Positions 10,242-30,950 of a stretch of DNA of 64,000 nt are shown here, one piece after another (the stretch's first letter is position 1; each line of letters begins with the position of its first letter). The position numbers and the translations under genes were made by a program. This stretch comes from Owenia fusiformis (Eukaryota; Annelida; Polychaeta; Sabellida; Oweniidae), in NCBI GenBank assembly GCA_903813345.2, contig CAIIXF020000001.1, positions 20,481,915-20,545,914 of the forward strand, in the 5' to 3' direction. The notes under the pieces were generated by a model that did not search any database, had not been told where the DNA came from, and was given only the letters and a program-made list of their open reading frames with translations.

Positions 10242-13200
10242 GTTCCTCCATATGTGTTCTTCTTCATGTGTTGTGCCTCATACAGAATCCACTCTATCTA
10301 CATACTGCGTTTGTTTAATGACCCTGTTGCTATGGCATTCCTCTACTTAGCAGTGAATTTGTTCCTTGATGATCATTGGCTGCTAGGTTGTGCAATTTAC
10401 AGGTAATGGTAATGTATTTATTTTTATGCATGTATGTTCCAAGACAAGTATTTTTAGACAAAGAAAATGTTTCAATACTACTTGTATATGTTATATGACA
10501 TGCACAGTATGAAGATCTGTTCCAAATTGATGTTTCACAGTTTTTATGACATTCTGTATTTGATTTTTGTGAAAATTTTTAATAAACCTTATTGTCCGAA
10601 CAAACAAATTTTGAGTAGGGATATTGACAAGTATTGTAGACAAAAAATATGTTTCAATACTATTCCTTCATATGTTATATGACATGAACATTATAAAGAT
10701 CTGTCATTATGTTCCAAATTTATGTTCCATTATTATTCCATTCTGTACTTGATTTTTGTGAAAACCTTTACTAAACTTTATTATCCCTCCAAACAAATTT
10801 TGAGTAGGGAAATGCTCTTCATCAATCCATTCATTCTTCTGTTCATCTGTCAGGGTGATATCTGAAATACCAGTTGACAGATTTAGTTGAAATTGTATAA
10901 GCTAATGTTAGATTAAAGATGGCCACCACTTTTCACAAAAAGTGTAAACCTGGGAAGATCAAATACTAGTTCAAATTTTATGTGCTGATTATTTCTTACA
11001 TGAAATGTTCAAAGTGGCGAGTGATTTGATAAAATATATTTTGCTTGAAGGGATTTAGTACTCCAGCTAGGGAGTTACTGTTTTTTCTAGTTATTAATCT
11101 TTCACTGTACTTTTAATCCTTTTTTGCTTCTTCTTTGTAGTATTGGAGTGTCAGTGAAAATGAATGTGTTGCTATTTGCCCCTGCCTTACTTATGCTTCT
11201 CCTATACACTCAGGGCCTTAATGGAACAATACTTCATTTAGCCTTATGTGCATCAATACAGGTAAGTAATAAATACATAGAGGTTATACCTACTGTAGTA
11301 CAGGCTTTGGTATGATATGAAAACTTCCCTCGGTCCCTCTAGTTCCTTAATTGGGATATCATATCATTCCTCTGGATAAGCCCAATAAACAATCGTTCTG
11401 AGGATGACTTTTCAATACCATATTTTTTTTAATTTTTCACATTGAATTTTTTTTTTAATTTTAAATATTTTGGATTTAAAAAAAATAATGATATTATCAA
11501 TGATAATTACGGAATGTTTTTCAGATATATAGAAAAAAGTGTAGGCCTGCAGTATATCATTTTTTATCAAAGTGCTAATATTATTTTTAGTCTATTTATA
11601 AGATTATCTACATCTGTACATGGATATACTTATAGGTTCTGCATGCAAAGGATTGCATATCCATCTTATTGCACTGACCTGATATCATCTTATTCTTTAA
11701 TACAAGATTCCTCTCAATACATTTCTATTCTTTCAGCTTTTATTTGGACTTCCATTTCTTCTAGTCAATCCAGTTGGTTACATGATGAGGTCGTTTGATT
11801 TGGGACGTCAATTTTTCTTCAAGTGGACAGTTAACTGGAGGTTCCTTCCTGAAGATCTGTTCCTCAATAGATACCTGCACGTATCACTGCTTTTCCTCCA
11901 CCTGGCTGTATTAGCTCTGTTCTATTTCTCCAGATGGTCCAAGTAAGTCCTTTTAAAGTATTTTAGCATGTAAGTCCATAATTAGTATGTGAGACAATGC
12001 ATGAGTTGCATGTTTCCAGCTCTAACAGAAGACTGAAGTGATGCATTAATTGTACAAAAAATCAGTATTATTGGATCTAATTGTACAAAAAATCAGTTGT
12101 TAAACCAGGTATTGGATCCACTCATTAGACTAACCAAGCAATGTGTTAAAGGAGTAGTTAACCTAAATATTTTCTACTGGTAATAATGCATAAACATCCT
12201 ATTCAATACTGATTTCACTTATTGTCACAAACATTTGGTGTTTTGAAATACATGTAGTTTTAAAAATAATATTAGGAAACCTTATAATGTTTAAATTATT
12301 GCAACATAAAAATAATAGTATTTAGACATAGTTTTTTAAAAGAAAATATATTTTTTTGTACCAGAAAAACTGCTTAACAGATTGATTTGAATCAAGAACT
12401 GCTTTTGCCATGTTGGGTAAATAGCAATATTATTCATTGCATGGCTTGTTATCCCAACGAACGAAGTTCGTTAGGGATATAGTGAAGCACTCCGTCCGTC
12501 CGTCTGTGATGTAGATATTCAAATGTTGGTCTGAATTTATCTTTGTGGAAAGATTGTATGCTTCAGTTGCTCTTTAACAAAACATATGGGACAGTGTATC
12601 TATATATTACAAGATGTCCGTCAGTCCGTCAGTCAGTCCGTCCGTCTGTCTGGAAGATAACTCAAATACTAGTTGACAGATTTTCTTCATATTTAGTGGA
12701 AAGATGTATATTGGTGAATAGTTTTACGCAAAAAAAACATTTTTCAAGATGGCCGCCGCTTTAAAAATGACGGGACTTTTTCGCAAAAATCATAAAGTTT
12801 TCATTCTAAACCAAAGTAATTAATATTAATGTTTGAAATTTTCGCAGTGTATTCACAACATTTATCTATTTAACATATATTCCGTGTTTTTCATCCTGGC
12901 CCCCAGGGGCCATGTATGGGGGGACAGGAAAACAGAAATTTTCGCACATTTTTAGATCTTTCTGAAGTATAGCTTTATTATACTCAAATGAAAGGCAATT
13001 AAGAGTAGATTGCAAATATTGTATCTTTTTTCTGATTCGAGCCTCGTAAAATTTAAAATGGCCGTCTAATGTACGATTTCGCAATAATTTTTCGATCCCT
13101 TCAAAGTATGGCTATATTATACTCAAATTGAAGGAATTTTGGAGTAGATCACAATTATGGTATTATTTTTCAGATTTGTACCTCAGAAAATTCAAAATGG

Positions 13201-14498
13201 CTGCTTTGCAGGAATTCGCAATTCTAAAATTAAATTTTTTCATTTTCGACCAAAGTAATTAGTATAATTGATTGGAATTCGGTTATTGATATTTTGTTCG
13301 TTGGGATTTGCTACTCCGCGGAGTTGCCGTTATCTAGTTTGAATTTTTTACTTGGATGCTTATATTTAATTAATATGTACAAGTAACTTACTGTAATGAG
13401 TTACTAGTGTCAGCTTTTGACATTGTTGTCCTTTTTTATTTTTCAGAAAATATGGTGGCATTCTAAAACTGTTATCTTGGTCAAAACCTAAAGTTACAGC
13501 TCTCAGTGCAAATGGTATCCTTTTGAAAAGTGTGAAGAGTAAAATATGTGCGATGAGTGCTTACTGTACTGTGGTTTTGCCATACCAATATAAAACAGTG
13601 TACAAAAAGATGTTGAAAAACTGTGGTTGTTGAAATTGTGGACATTAATCAAGCAAATATTGGATGATACTGATAGATCTCAAATTGTGATAATCTTGCT
13701 TTTATCAAATCACCATACACTTGTTTCCATCATTATTTTCTGTTTACAATATATTTTCCTTAACTGCTTCTCAGATATTGTACTTCCTCTATTTATCAGC
13801 AACTTTATAGGAATGTGTTTTAGCAGATCTCTACATTACCAGTTCTATGTGTGGTACTTCCATACTCTTCATTATCTACTATGGAACACAGCACTTCCAG
13901 TTATATATAGGTAATGCAGTGTGGAGTATAGAAGGGGTATTGCCCAAATGTTGACATTTGTGGAAAACTAAATTAATTTCATTTTGATAATACAGAAACA
14001 TAACTCTCCCCATATAAAGTAATTTGAAAACATCGATTTACCTTTTATGATCATTAGTTGCATTAAAATAATCAATATTCTCTTTTGAGCAAATAATGAG
14101 TTAAGTGATGTTAGTACTATATAGTATGGAATATGATCCTCTGATATATGGAATCCTGATTCATTATAGAAACCATAAATGTTGAACTTATGAAAGCTTA
14201 TTATGTATTCTTCAGTTATGAATGTTTAAAATCATGCTTTGTACTCAATGCAGCTGTAGGGAGTAAATAGACCCTAAGTAGACTATGTTTCAAGCATTTT
14301 ATTCAAAAATGTTTTTTAAAATGATCATCATTTAACGTTTCAGGGTGTGTATATTAGGTGTCATAGAGTTGTGTTGGAATACCTACCCCTCTACAGTATA
14401 GTAGTGCAGCCTTACATGTGTGTCATCTAGTGACTCTTTGTGCCCTCTGGTGGTACCCTACAACACCAAGGACAACTAAAGCTGAAAAGACACAATAG
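10242..14498 (+). CDS. ALG3: ALG3, dolichyl-P-Man:Man5GlcNAc2-PP-dolichol alpha-1,3-mannosyltransferase (3' exons)
   Basis: ALG3 is a multi-pass ER membrane GT-C enzyme (family GT58) that adds the sixth mannose, the first on the luminal side, to the lipid-linked N-glycan precursor, using dolichyl-phosphate mannose. Six exons with GT-AG borders and continuous phase are visible: 10242-10402, 11141-11261, 11737-11942, 13447-13514, 13775-13910 and 14344-14498, about 280 codons. Diagnostic blocks are [74 protein letters not shown] and [11 protein letters not shown]. The N-terminal 130-160 residues expected from the family (about 430-440 aa) were not found in the window and probably lie upstream of position 1. 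In the last exon the frame hits TAG at 14399-14401. The family-like C-terminus ([10 protein letters not shown]...) resumes one base over and ends at TAG 14496-14498, so this copy has a frameshift as read. Repeats occupy several introns. Confidence 0.93.
10795..11090 (+). mobile_element. Degenerate Helitron-like repeat, 3' end
   Basis: Lies in an ALG3 intron. It carries decayed versions of the family words seen in the copies at 12452 and 60855 ('gttgacagattt', 'gatggccaccac'). It ends in an imperfect hairpin (actcc-agctag-ggagt) followed by a short spacer and CTAG at 11087-11090 before T, the terminal arrangement of a Helitron. The 5' end is not clear. Confidence 0.45.
12452..13337 (+). mobile_element. 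Non-autonomous Helitron-like element, copy 1
   Basis: The element starts TCCCAACGAACGAAGTTCG directly after A and ends in CTAG directly before T. An uninterrupted palindrome, actccgcggagt, sits nine bases before the CTAG. A 5' TC, a 3' CTRR, a subterminal hairpin and insertion between A and T are the defining features of Helitrons. A (TCCG)n microsatellite lies near the 5' end, as in many Helentron-type non-autonomous elements. It is inserted in the ALG3 intron, about 110 bp before the exon at 13447. The open frame on the minus strand near 12866-13084 is not a gene; it recurs only because the repeat does. Confidence 0.75.
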
Positions 14499-15945
14499 TA
14501 TCTCATGTGGCAGAATAGAATCTTCATAAGACAATAACTTTAAGGGTCAAATATTTACAGGACAATAAGGTGGGCCTTAATGTGACAATGTTTGGATGTT
14601 AAAGGGGTAACAAGGACTGTAGAGAATTTTTTTTTTTTTCTGAGCTATCAGGTCAATATTTGGCTTAACATTTTCTTTAACATATCTATTTTCTTAAAAT
14701 GTATGGATAAACTATCAATTTCAGCATTAAGAAGTGTAAATTCAGTTCAAAGCTTCTATAAAGGGAGTCCCACTTATAGATTTTTAAGATCCACCACTTT
14801 TCAAGTGGAGTATCAGCTGAAATAATGTTCATCTAGGGGTTTTCTTTGTAGATGATAAAAATATATGTTAGTCTTGATGAAATATCCAAACTTAAATATA
14901 TTTTGATACTGGTCGATGATCGTTGAATGCCCCCCCCCCCCCCCCTGCAATAATTGTTGCACCTTTAATTTGCATTCATGTGAAGGTCAAAGTTAAGTTA
15001 TTCTCACCAGGTGAGAAATTTGTGATGAAAAATTGCAATTTCAGGATATACAAACATCTATGAGAACTTACAAGCAATTCAACCAGAACATATGAATGAT
15101 ATGTGCCATGATATCTCTGCAATACACTACTTCATTGAAAACAGATTCCTCATGTAAAGATTGACATTATTTGAAGAAACCCATTTTGAAACATTTTAAC
15201 AGTTACTCACTATGTGTAGTTATACTTCATGTATCTTTATTGACATGTCCAACAATAAATCAAACAACAATTTTAACAAATCATTGTCTCTTGATATTTT
15301 ACATACAAATGAAACAGTATGTGATACATTGCTTATTATTACTAATTAAACTAATATCAATCTACAGTTAAACCTGTATATTTGAACACATGGTTTATCA
15401 GAACACGTCCCAATCCAAACACATTTTTGGTCACAATTTTCCTCCCATTGACTCTTATCTCCAGAAACTTACAATTTTATCGTAAAAACCTCAAAATGTG
15501 AACACCTTATCCAGATCTGTGGTGTTTGGATAAGATAGGTCTGTAAATGATTTGTAATGTTTCTGGAAACTACACACTCTACTGCTTCTCTCAAATCCCA
15601 TAATCATTTGTACACAAAGATTTGAAATGTGTTAGATTTTACAAGTATTATGACTGACCATCAAAATTAAGATTCCACTAGGATGAATTGATTTTACACA
15701 TTGGCCTAATGGTGCAGGATTCTCTTCTTTTCATATAAATGGTGGATTATATCTTTATGGAGAACTGTTATGGGGGGAATTTGAAGTTAGCGATAATAGT
15801 GATAATGTAAATCTTATAAATCTAAAATTGAAAAATTATTTCACTACTTGCCAAATGACACAAAGTCTAATTTTATCTTAATAAATCCACTCACTTTCTC
15901 TATTTCACAAAAATATAAATTTTTATGAAAAAAATAGTACATGTA
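14499..15945. other. ALG3 3' flank with low-complexity tracts and a repeat end
   Basis: The sequence after the ALG3 stop presumably includes its 3' UTR, but I could not fix the polyadenylation site. A run of 16 C occupies 14930-14945. From about 15364 there is a pogo/Tigger-like end (cagttaaacctgtatatttg plus repeated 'gaacac' words) resembling that near 2165. No exon is supported. Confidence 0.4.
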
Positions 15946-17032
15946 CAGGGTGGTCCAAAAACATGGGACACTCGTATTTCAAATATTGATATTGATTTTC
16001 TAAATGAAAACATGTCATATTATATACCAGTGGATAGGGAATTTACTCATCTTTAATTTGGTATATCATAAGTTCAAATTTATTTTAATGTCTGTCAACC
16101 AGCGTCCATAATATAAATGACGTCATTTTCGTTTCAAAACGGATTTCCCAAAATTAGCAAATGCCAAGTTTTATTGTTAACTTTATTTACATAAGCAGAT
16201 GTTCAATATGTCCACCATTTTGATCAACTATAGCCCTCAATTTTGGCCTAATTTGGTCAATAGCATCATTGATATGCTGTTGAAACTATGAATTTCACTT
16301 CTCAATAATTCTGTCCTGAAGGGACTTAATAGATCTTAAGGATTTATGGTCTACCAATTCTGCCAGTCCTCCCCATACGTGGCAGTCGCAGATGTTGGGT
16401 AATCAGGTCATATGGGCAAGGCAGTGATTAAGGTGGGATGAATCTAGGCACATTTTCCTTTAAACATTTGACACTCTTGTGAGATATATATTGCTTGGAG
16501 TCCCATCTTTTTGGAAAATGTAATGATTCGAAAATGAGTTCATATCAGGATGGTCCAAAAACAACATAATTGGAAAATCAGATGTCAATGTCTGCAACTA
16601 CCGCGTATTTGGAGTAACAGAATTGGTTTACCATGACCCCCTTACATCTACTCAGTCTCTTAAAGACAGAATTATTGAGAAGTCGAATTCACTCCCTCAA
16701 CAGCATGTCAATGATGCATTTGACCAGTTTAGGCCATAATTGAGGGCTATAATTGATTAAAATGGTGAACATATTAGCGTCAGTTTATGTAAATAAAGTT
16801 GACAAAAAACTTGTTTTTTTCAAGTTTTGGAAAACCTGTTTTGAAACGAAAATGACATCATTTATATTATGGACGCTGGTTGACAGAGATTATAATAAAT
16901 TTGAACTCATGATATACCAAATAAAAGATAAGTAAATTCCCTATCCACTGGTATATAATATGACATGTTTTCCTCAAGAAAATCAATATTTATTTTTGAA
17001 ATACGAGTGTCCCATTTTTTTGGACCACCCTG
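15946..17032. mobile_element. Foldback Tc1/mariner-like element
   Basis: TA duplications (15944-15945 and 17033-17034) flank termini reading cagggtggtccaaaaa and the near complement. Inverted similarity extends about 250 bp inward on each side (shared blocks around 'gtctgtcaaccagcgtcc' and 'aaatgacgtcatttt'), and still further to 'tagccctcaattttggcc'. The inner block is mariner transposase C-terminal coding sequence in opposite orientations (minus-strand reading resembles the conserved IVDQNGGHIEHL end). It therefore looks like two element ends joined head to head, and it lacks a functional transposase. Confidence 0.75.
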
Positions 17033-18291
17033 TATTATAGTCACTTTAAGTGGCTAAAATAAACATCATTCCTCAACTGATGTTTGTACTTAATGTAATC
17101 ATTGTAACTCTGATACAAAGCATATAACTTCAGTTTACACAACTTTGAGATGAAGCATTGTTCTTGGACTGTTAGCATCATATGACACATTCTGCTTTGA
17201 GCTGAAGAATGAACATGTGATGAAGCAAAAATACTCGTATAAGTAAAGTTAATTATGCAAGAATATACTCTATATTTCAACAATGTTTTCTGATAATAGT
17301 TTAACCTGTGCAATTATTACATGTGAGCAAATAAAATCATGTTATAAACATGCACTGTGTTATGGCAATTCATAAATAAGCTGAGACAATGTTATAAAAT
17401 ATAAGTCTCTATAAATTGAGATCTTTATCCTACAGAATAGCAAAAGCATTGTAATAGTCAGTTACCTGTATATTATACTAGAGAGTAGAGACACATATAA
17501 ACTGAGACAATAACAAGCTACAATTAAGACACTACTAACAAATATCTAACATGAATCACATATCAGTAGTCACAAATATCTATCATAATTCATAAGTCAG
17601 ATTTGGTTCAAACTGTATATGCTGACACCTTAGGACTTTGTGCCCAAAAAGAGATTTTCAAGATGGCTGGTCAATTTCCATTTTCTATCAGAACTACTAT
17701 TCTCGTATAATATTTTATGATAATGCTAACTCTAATTATTATGTTTTGTTCTAAAAAGGCTTTATATGACCACTACTCGATACGGAATTTATAATATGGA
17801 ACCATGTCCCATTAATTGGTGTATATTTTGGCAAAACTGTTTGGTTGTTTCTATCATGTTCAGAATGACAAGTGATTTGATGAAATACATTTTGTTCAGC
17901 AGGATTTGCTTGTCCAGGGAGTTGCTTGTTTTTCTAGTTATTATGTTACAAACTGATGTTGGTCTCAAAAACAATGGCTGTAACAACAATATGTATATGA
18001 CCTCTTATTGGTGGAGACTGACATAACATAAGGATGAGTGGATAATTCCATAGGTTCATCATGTGAGACAAAAAATATGTCTACATACAATGAGATCTTA
18101 TGTCTAACATAAATTGAGATCTTTATCCGACAAAAGCATAAATATCAGTCATCTAAATAAAGTAGTAGTAGTACTACGGAGACACCCATGGAATATTGGG
18201 TAGCAATGCTGAATAGAAATGTAGTTTCAAAGATAGTACATTGTAATTTCAAATTCCATTTAAGCAGTTGCATGTTCCAATAAGTTGCACC
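17033..18291. other. ALG3-GART convergent intergenic region
   Basis: No gene supported. It contains a diverged Helitron-like 3' end whose CTAG is at 17934-17937, preceded by a decayed hairpin and the family words 'ggatttgct' and 'gagttgctt'. Repeated 'aaattgagatctttatcc' words occur near 17415 and 18110. The GART 3' UTR should lie at the right edge, but I did not find a convincing AATAAA on the minus strand close to the stop. Confidence 0.4.
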
Positions 18292-27075
<8,784 letters not shown>

Positions 27076-27799
27076 TTATACGTACAGCATTGATGATCAA
27101 GATAACTTTTGACATAATCCACAGTCTATTTATGGTAAATTTGGACATAAACATATGTAACTAGACAATCTTTGAAATTTTAGAAAATTGTCATAAAAAG
27201 GAAAATAGATAGCTTTCTTTTTCTATGAATGATATCAAATTTTCAAAGATTGTATCATTTAGAGCAATATATTGGGTACATTTTCTGAAAAACTCAAAAG
27301 ATTCTGTACAGTGACCTTTCCTAGCTCCTACTTTTAGCTATTTTTCAGTCACATTTTCAGAGGGCTGAAAAGGTTATTTCATCATGTTTAGGGTTATTCC
27401 AACCATAAACATTGTGATCCTGGACCTGTAAATGGTATGTGGAACTAGTTGAATTGACTGGAGGTCAAAACAGAACTCTATTAACTTTGTTCAAAAAATG
27501 TCTGAAAATGCAGAATTTTTTGTCACTTCCTGTTTTGTCATTTCCTGTTAAGTATCATGGCACCTTAAAATATCATTGAATTTTAAAGGATGGTAATACC
27601 AATGAGTTACTCGAGTCTCTAGTCAAATTACTTGGCTAGAAGACCTCGCATGAAGACCACCGTGCACTAGTGAAAACGATCATTCGGAGTAAAAATAAAT
27701 TTATGTGTTATTTTATGAATCGTAATGCAAATATTTCATCAAATAGAATGTAAACGAATACTGTGTCCTTTGTGAGATATTGCAAGCTTCCATCTACAT

Positions 27800-28240
27800 G
27801 GTCTAAAATTAAGGTCAGGGTGCATGATCGGAAATTTTCTGCATTCCTCAATTGAGTCACATGTTATTTTTCTAACAAGAATCACTCCTTCCCCACATTG
27901 TCTATATCTTCCAGTTTTGCACAAAGAGTATACTTATGTGCCTAGAAAAGACTTGTGAGAAGAATGTTTTGATAAAGTGTATAAAAAACAAGAAAATTCA
28001 GTGAAAAAAATTAGAAAATTTTCAGAAATTTTTTTCACTGAATTTTCTCATTTTTTATACATTTTACAAAACAAACCTTCTCACAAGGCTTTTCTAGGCA
28101 CATAAGTGCACTATTTGTGCAAACTTGGAAGATGTAGACAATGTGGGGAAGGAGTTATTCTTGTTTGAAAAATAACATGTGACTCAATTGAGGAATGCAG
28201 AAAATTTCCCAACATGCACCCTGTCCTTAATCAACGGCTC
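27800..28240. repeat. Long inverted repeat (hairpin), arms about 200 bp
   Basis: The left arm (from 'attaaggtcagggtgcatg' rightwards) is repeated in reverse complement on the right, ending 'catgcaccctgtccttaat'. The arms meet at about 28017 with almost no loop (ttagaaaattttcagaaatt). Shared blocks include 'cctcaattgagtcacatg' and 'ttatgtgcctagaaaag'. It lies in the presumed leader intron of GART, so a transcript could fold into long dsRNA. No terminal duplication was identified. Confidence 0.7.
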
Positions 28241-28429
28241 CAAAAAAATGGCAGATGTTCAACGACAACAACAAAAAACTGGACGAACATGTCATTAATG
28301 TCTGACATTATAGCTGGCTCTAAATTCAAACTAGCAATCTAAAAGACTTGAACTAATACACGAGACCCTATCTGTTGCAAGACTAACGCCTGGCGTAACC
28401 GTCACCATGTTATTCAGTGTTTTTAAGTA

Positions 28430-29035
28430 GTGCAAGGATCCTGCCATGACCATGGTAATGTTATCGTGAAAGCCTGGTATAACCGCGACAATGCTGTATT
28501 AAATTGCAATGCCTGCCATGACCGTGACAATGTAATATAGTTCTGCAAGGCTTGGCATGACCGTGACAATGTAACATAGTACTGCAAGGACTGACATGAC
28601 CGTGACAATGTAATATAGTATTGCAAGTTCAGGTATTAGAGTGGTAATGTAGAAATTTACGATAAGGACTGCTATAACCGTGACAATGTGAATTGCAAAG
28701 CCTGGCATGAGCGTGCCAATGTAATATAGTACTGCAAGGCCTGGCATGCCCATGACAATGTAATATAGTATCGCAAGGCTTGGTATGACCGCCATGGCAA
28801 TGTGATATAGTATTCCAAGTTCGGGTATGAGAGTGGTAATGTAGAAATGTATGATTGCTATAAGTGACCTTGACCATGTGTATTTGAAAACCTGGCATGA
28901 CCGTGACAATGTTTTATGGGATCATTAAACCTGGTATGACCGTGACAATGTAATATAGTATTGCAAGGCCATGTATGAGGGTGGTAATGTAGAAATTTAG
29001 GCTTAGTCCTACTATGACCGTTATTATGTATTGCA
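28430..29035. repeat. Minisatellite, unit about 38-39 bp
   Basis: Roughly a dozen imperfect units built on 'ctggcatgaccgtgacaatg' and 'taatatagtattgcaagg'. The array produces long but meaningless open frames on the minus strand (repeated Y-I-V and S-R-S-C-Q words). A few units in reverse orientation are found at 29215-29325. Confidence 0.75.
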
Positions 29036-29570
29036 ATGACTAATAAATATGTATGACATTAATGCCAGGAATATCCTTAACAATTCTAAGTGATCGTCAT
29101 TACAATTAAACAGTTGAACACTATGATCATGGTGTTTAACTACCTTAATCATGTCAAAATCAAAATTACTACTGTACATTAATGTTCAGATTCGCTTCTA
29201 AACCACAATAAAGGCTACGGTCACGCCAGGCTTCCACGATAACACTTCCAGGGTCATGACAGGCCTTGCAATATAATACAGCATTGTCACGGTTATACCA
29301 GCCTGTCACGGTTATACCTAGTTCAACGTCGTTAAACTCAATAACGGCGTTCTTTATTATTATGAATTTTCTTGGGGCCGTTATTGAGTTTAATCTCCTT
29401 ACTATTCTTTCCTTTGATGCAAGTTCTGAATCCATCGAAACCATTTTTCCGCGATAACGTGCAACGGATACTTGACAATAATATAAAAACACATAACATC
29501 AAGCGATTTAACACAATATTTTTGTGTTAAATGTTCATTTATACGAGTAAAATGAGGCTACACTTACCAA

Positions 29571-29650
29571 TCTCTAAAGTGACATTTCCGCATGTCCGTC
29601 ATTGTGTCTGTTCGTCTGAGTGTCCCGGATCGTAAAATTAAACTACCAGC
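29571..29650 (-). other. Possible GART 5' leader exon
   Basis: On the minus strand the sequence ends agagattg|gtaagt at 29571, a strong splice donor, with CG-richer DNA upstream. It lies about 2.7 kb upstream of the GART acceptor at 26876, and no better leader exon was seen. If joined, a short upstream frame (start in caATGACGGACATG, about 11 codons) would close at TGA one base before the GART ATG. The exon's 5' border is a guess, as is its link to GART. Confidence 0.3.
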
Positions 29651-30277
29651 GAAACGAAATTGTTGTCAAATAGATTGATAATTATTATCGCGATTACTCG
29701 GGATAAAAAGATCAATTTTGAGGATAACAGGTATCTTTGATTAATTTATATAGCGCGTGTATACACACAAAATAGTTATTAATTGCAAACCCACTGTTCG
29801 TTAATGCAGTGCCGTGATGACAGTTAATTCCTGAAACGATTTGCAATTTTGATGTTACCGAAACTGACCGACATTTTCGTCATATTCCAAACCTGTCTCC
29901 AATATTTTCGTAATTATGCATCAATAGGGTCTAAGGGGGATACGGGACGGGGTGTATGTGTTTATAAGGTATGTATGCATGTTTGAATCACATTCTTTGT
30001 GTAATATTGCCATGTTTTCAGGGTTAATTTGTTCCGCTTGTCGAAACCTGCTGAACGATAAATTAACGCATCAAAGGCAAAATGGTCATGGAGGTTAGAC
30101 CTAGCCAGGCCATAACACATGTCAGATAAGAAATGAGGCCCCGGCTAGGTCTAATGTTGTTGGACTAGGTTATACCAGGCTTACACGATAACACTACCAC
30201 GGTCATGGCAGGATCCTTGCGCTACTTAAAAACACTAACATTACACATTAACATGGCGGCGGTTGTGGCAGGCGTAA

Positions 30278-30950
30278 TGGCCTAGTCACATAGCCCGGCC
30301 GATGAGGTTACGATGAGCCAGCGATGCAATTTTCACCGAACTCGGCCGAACACCGGCCGGACATCCGTGGCGTTTGTTGCTTAAAACCGCATCGGTGGTA
30401 GCTTGGTGAAATTTTAACTTCGGAGTTAAATTTCACCGGGCTCTCACCGAGCTCCCTCATCATGTCATCGCAGCCCCATCGTAACCACATCGGAAAACAC
30501 GTCGGCCGGTGCACGGTCGAGTATTGGCCGGTGTCCCATGCATCTGAGACAACCAGAGGACGAGGTTTTTTAACGGACAGCGGCCGAGCTCCGACCGAGC
30601 TCCGGCCGATGTGGGACAGAGCATCGGCCGGTCACTGTTTAAAGCCCGTTAACAACCCGGCCGGCGATCGCACGGTGTCCTGTTACCTGCTCGGGAACTG
30701 GCCGTATTCCTTCCGATGTCCGGCCGACCTCCGGCCGGTAGTTGCTGCCACATCGGCAGAAAAAAACTACCATTTTGAGACAGACTCCGTACGGTCACCG
30801 GCCGGTGTTCGGTCGGTCGCCTGAAGATGTCCGGACGGAGTCCGTTCACGTCACCGAGCTCTGCTTCCGATGAGGAGAGCTCGGTGGCACCAAAAAAATC
30901 CACCGAGCTCTACCGATGCCGGACATCGGCCGGGCTATGTGACTAGGCCA
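30278..30950. mobile_element. GC-rich Harbinger-like MITE with TAA target duplication
   Basis: Perfect 27-bp terminal inverted repeats (left begins tggcctagtcacatagcccg; right is the complement) are flanked by TAA at 30275-30277 and 30951-30953, the three-base TWA target typical of PIF/Harbinger. The interior is strikingly GC-rich in AT-rich surroundings, with repeated 'ggccgg', 'catcgg' and 'caccgagctc' words. It interrupts the right end of the foldback element, whose left copy (around 28378-28400) shows the uninterrupted site. Confidence 0.8.

Noticed and set aside
12866-13084. A 72-codon frame conserved with one at 61164-61376
   Set aside because: Both lie inside copies of the same Helitron-like repeat; shared descent of the repeat explains the similarity and no protein family fits.
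14930-14945. Poly-C run as a functional quadruplex or i-motif site
   Set aside because: Homopolymer runs of G or C occur many times in the window (for example 2513, 26933, 32680, 57603) and there is no supporting context.
28423-29492. Open frames of 67-136 codons on the minus strand
   Set aside because: They follow the 38-39 bp minisatellite and its flanks, repeat the same words, and have no start or splice context or family match.
30308-30903. Overlapping long frames on both strands in the GC-rich block
   Set aside because: GC-rich MITE sequence has few stops by composition; the frames end at the element's limits and show no domain.
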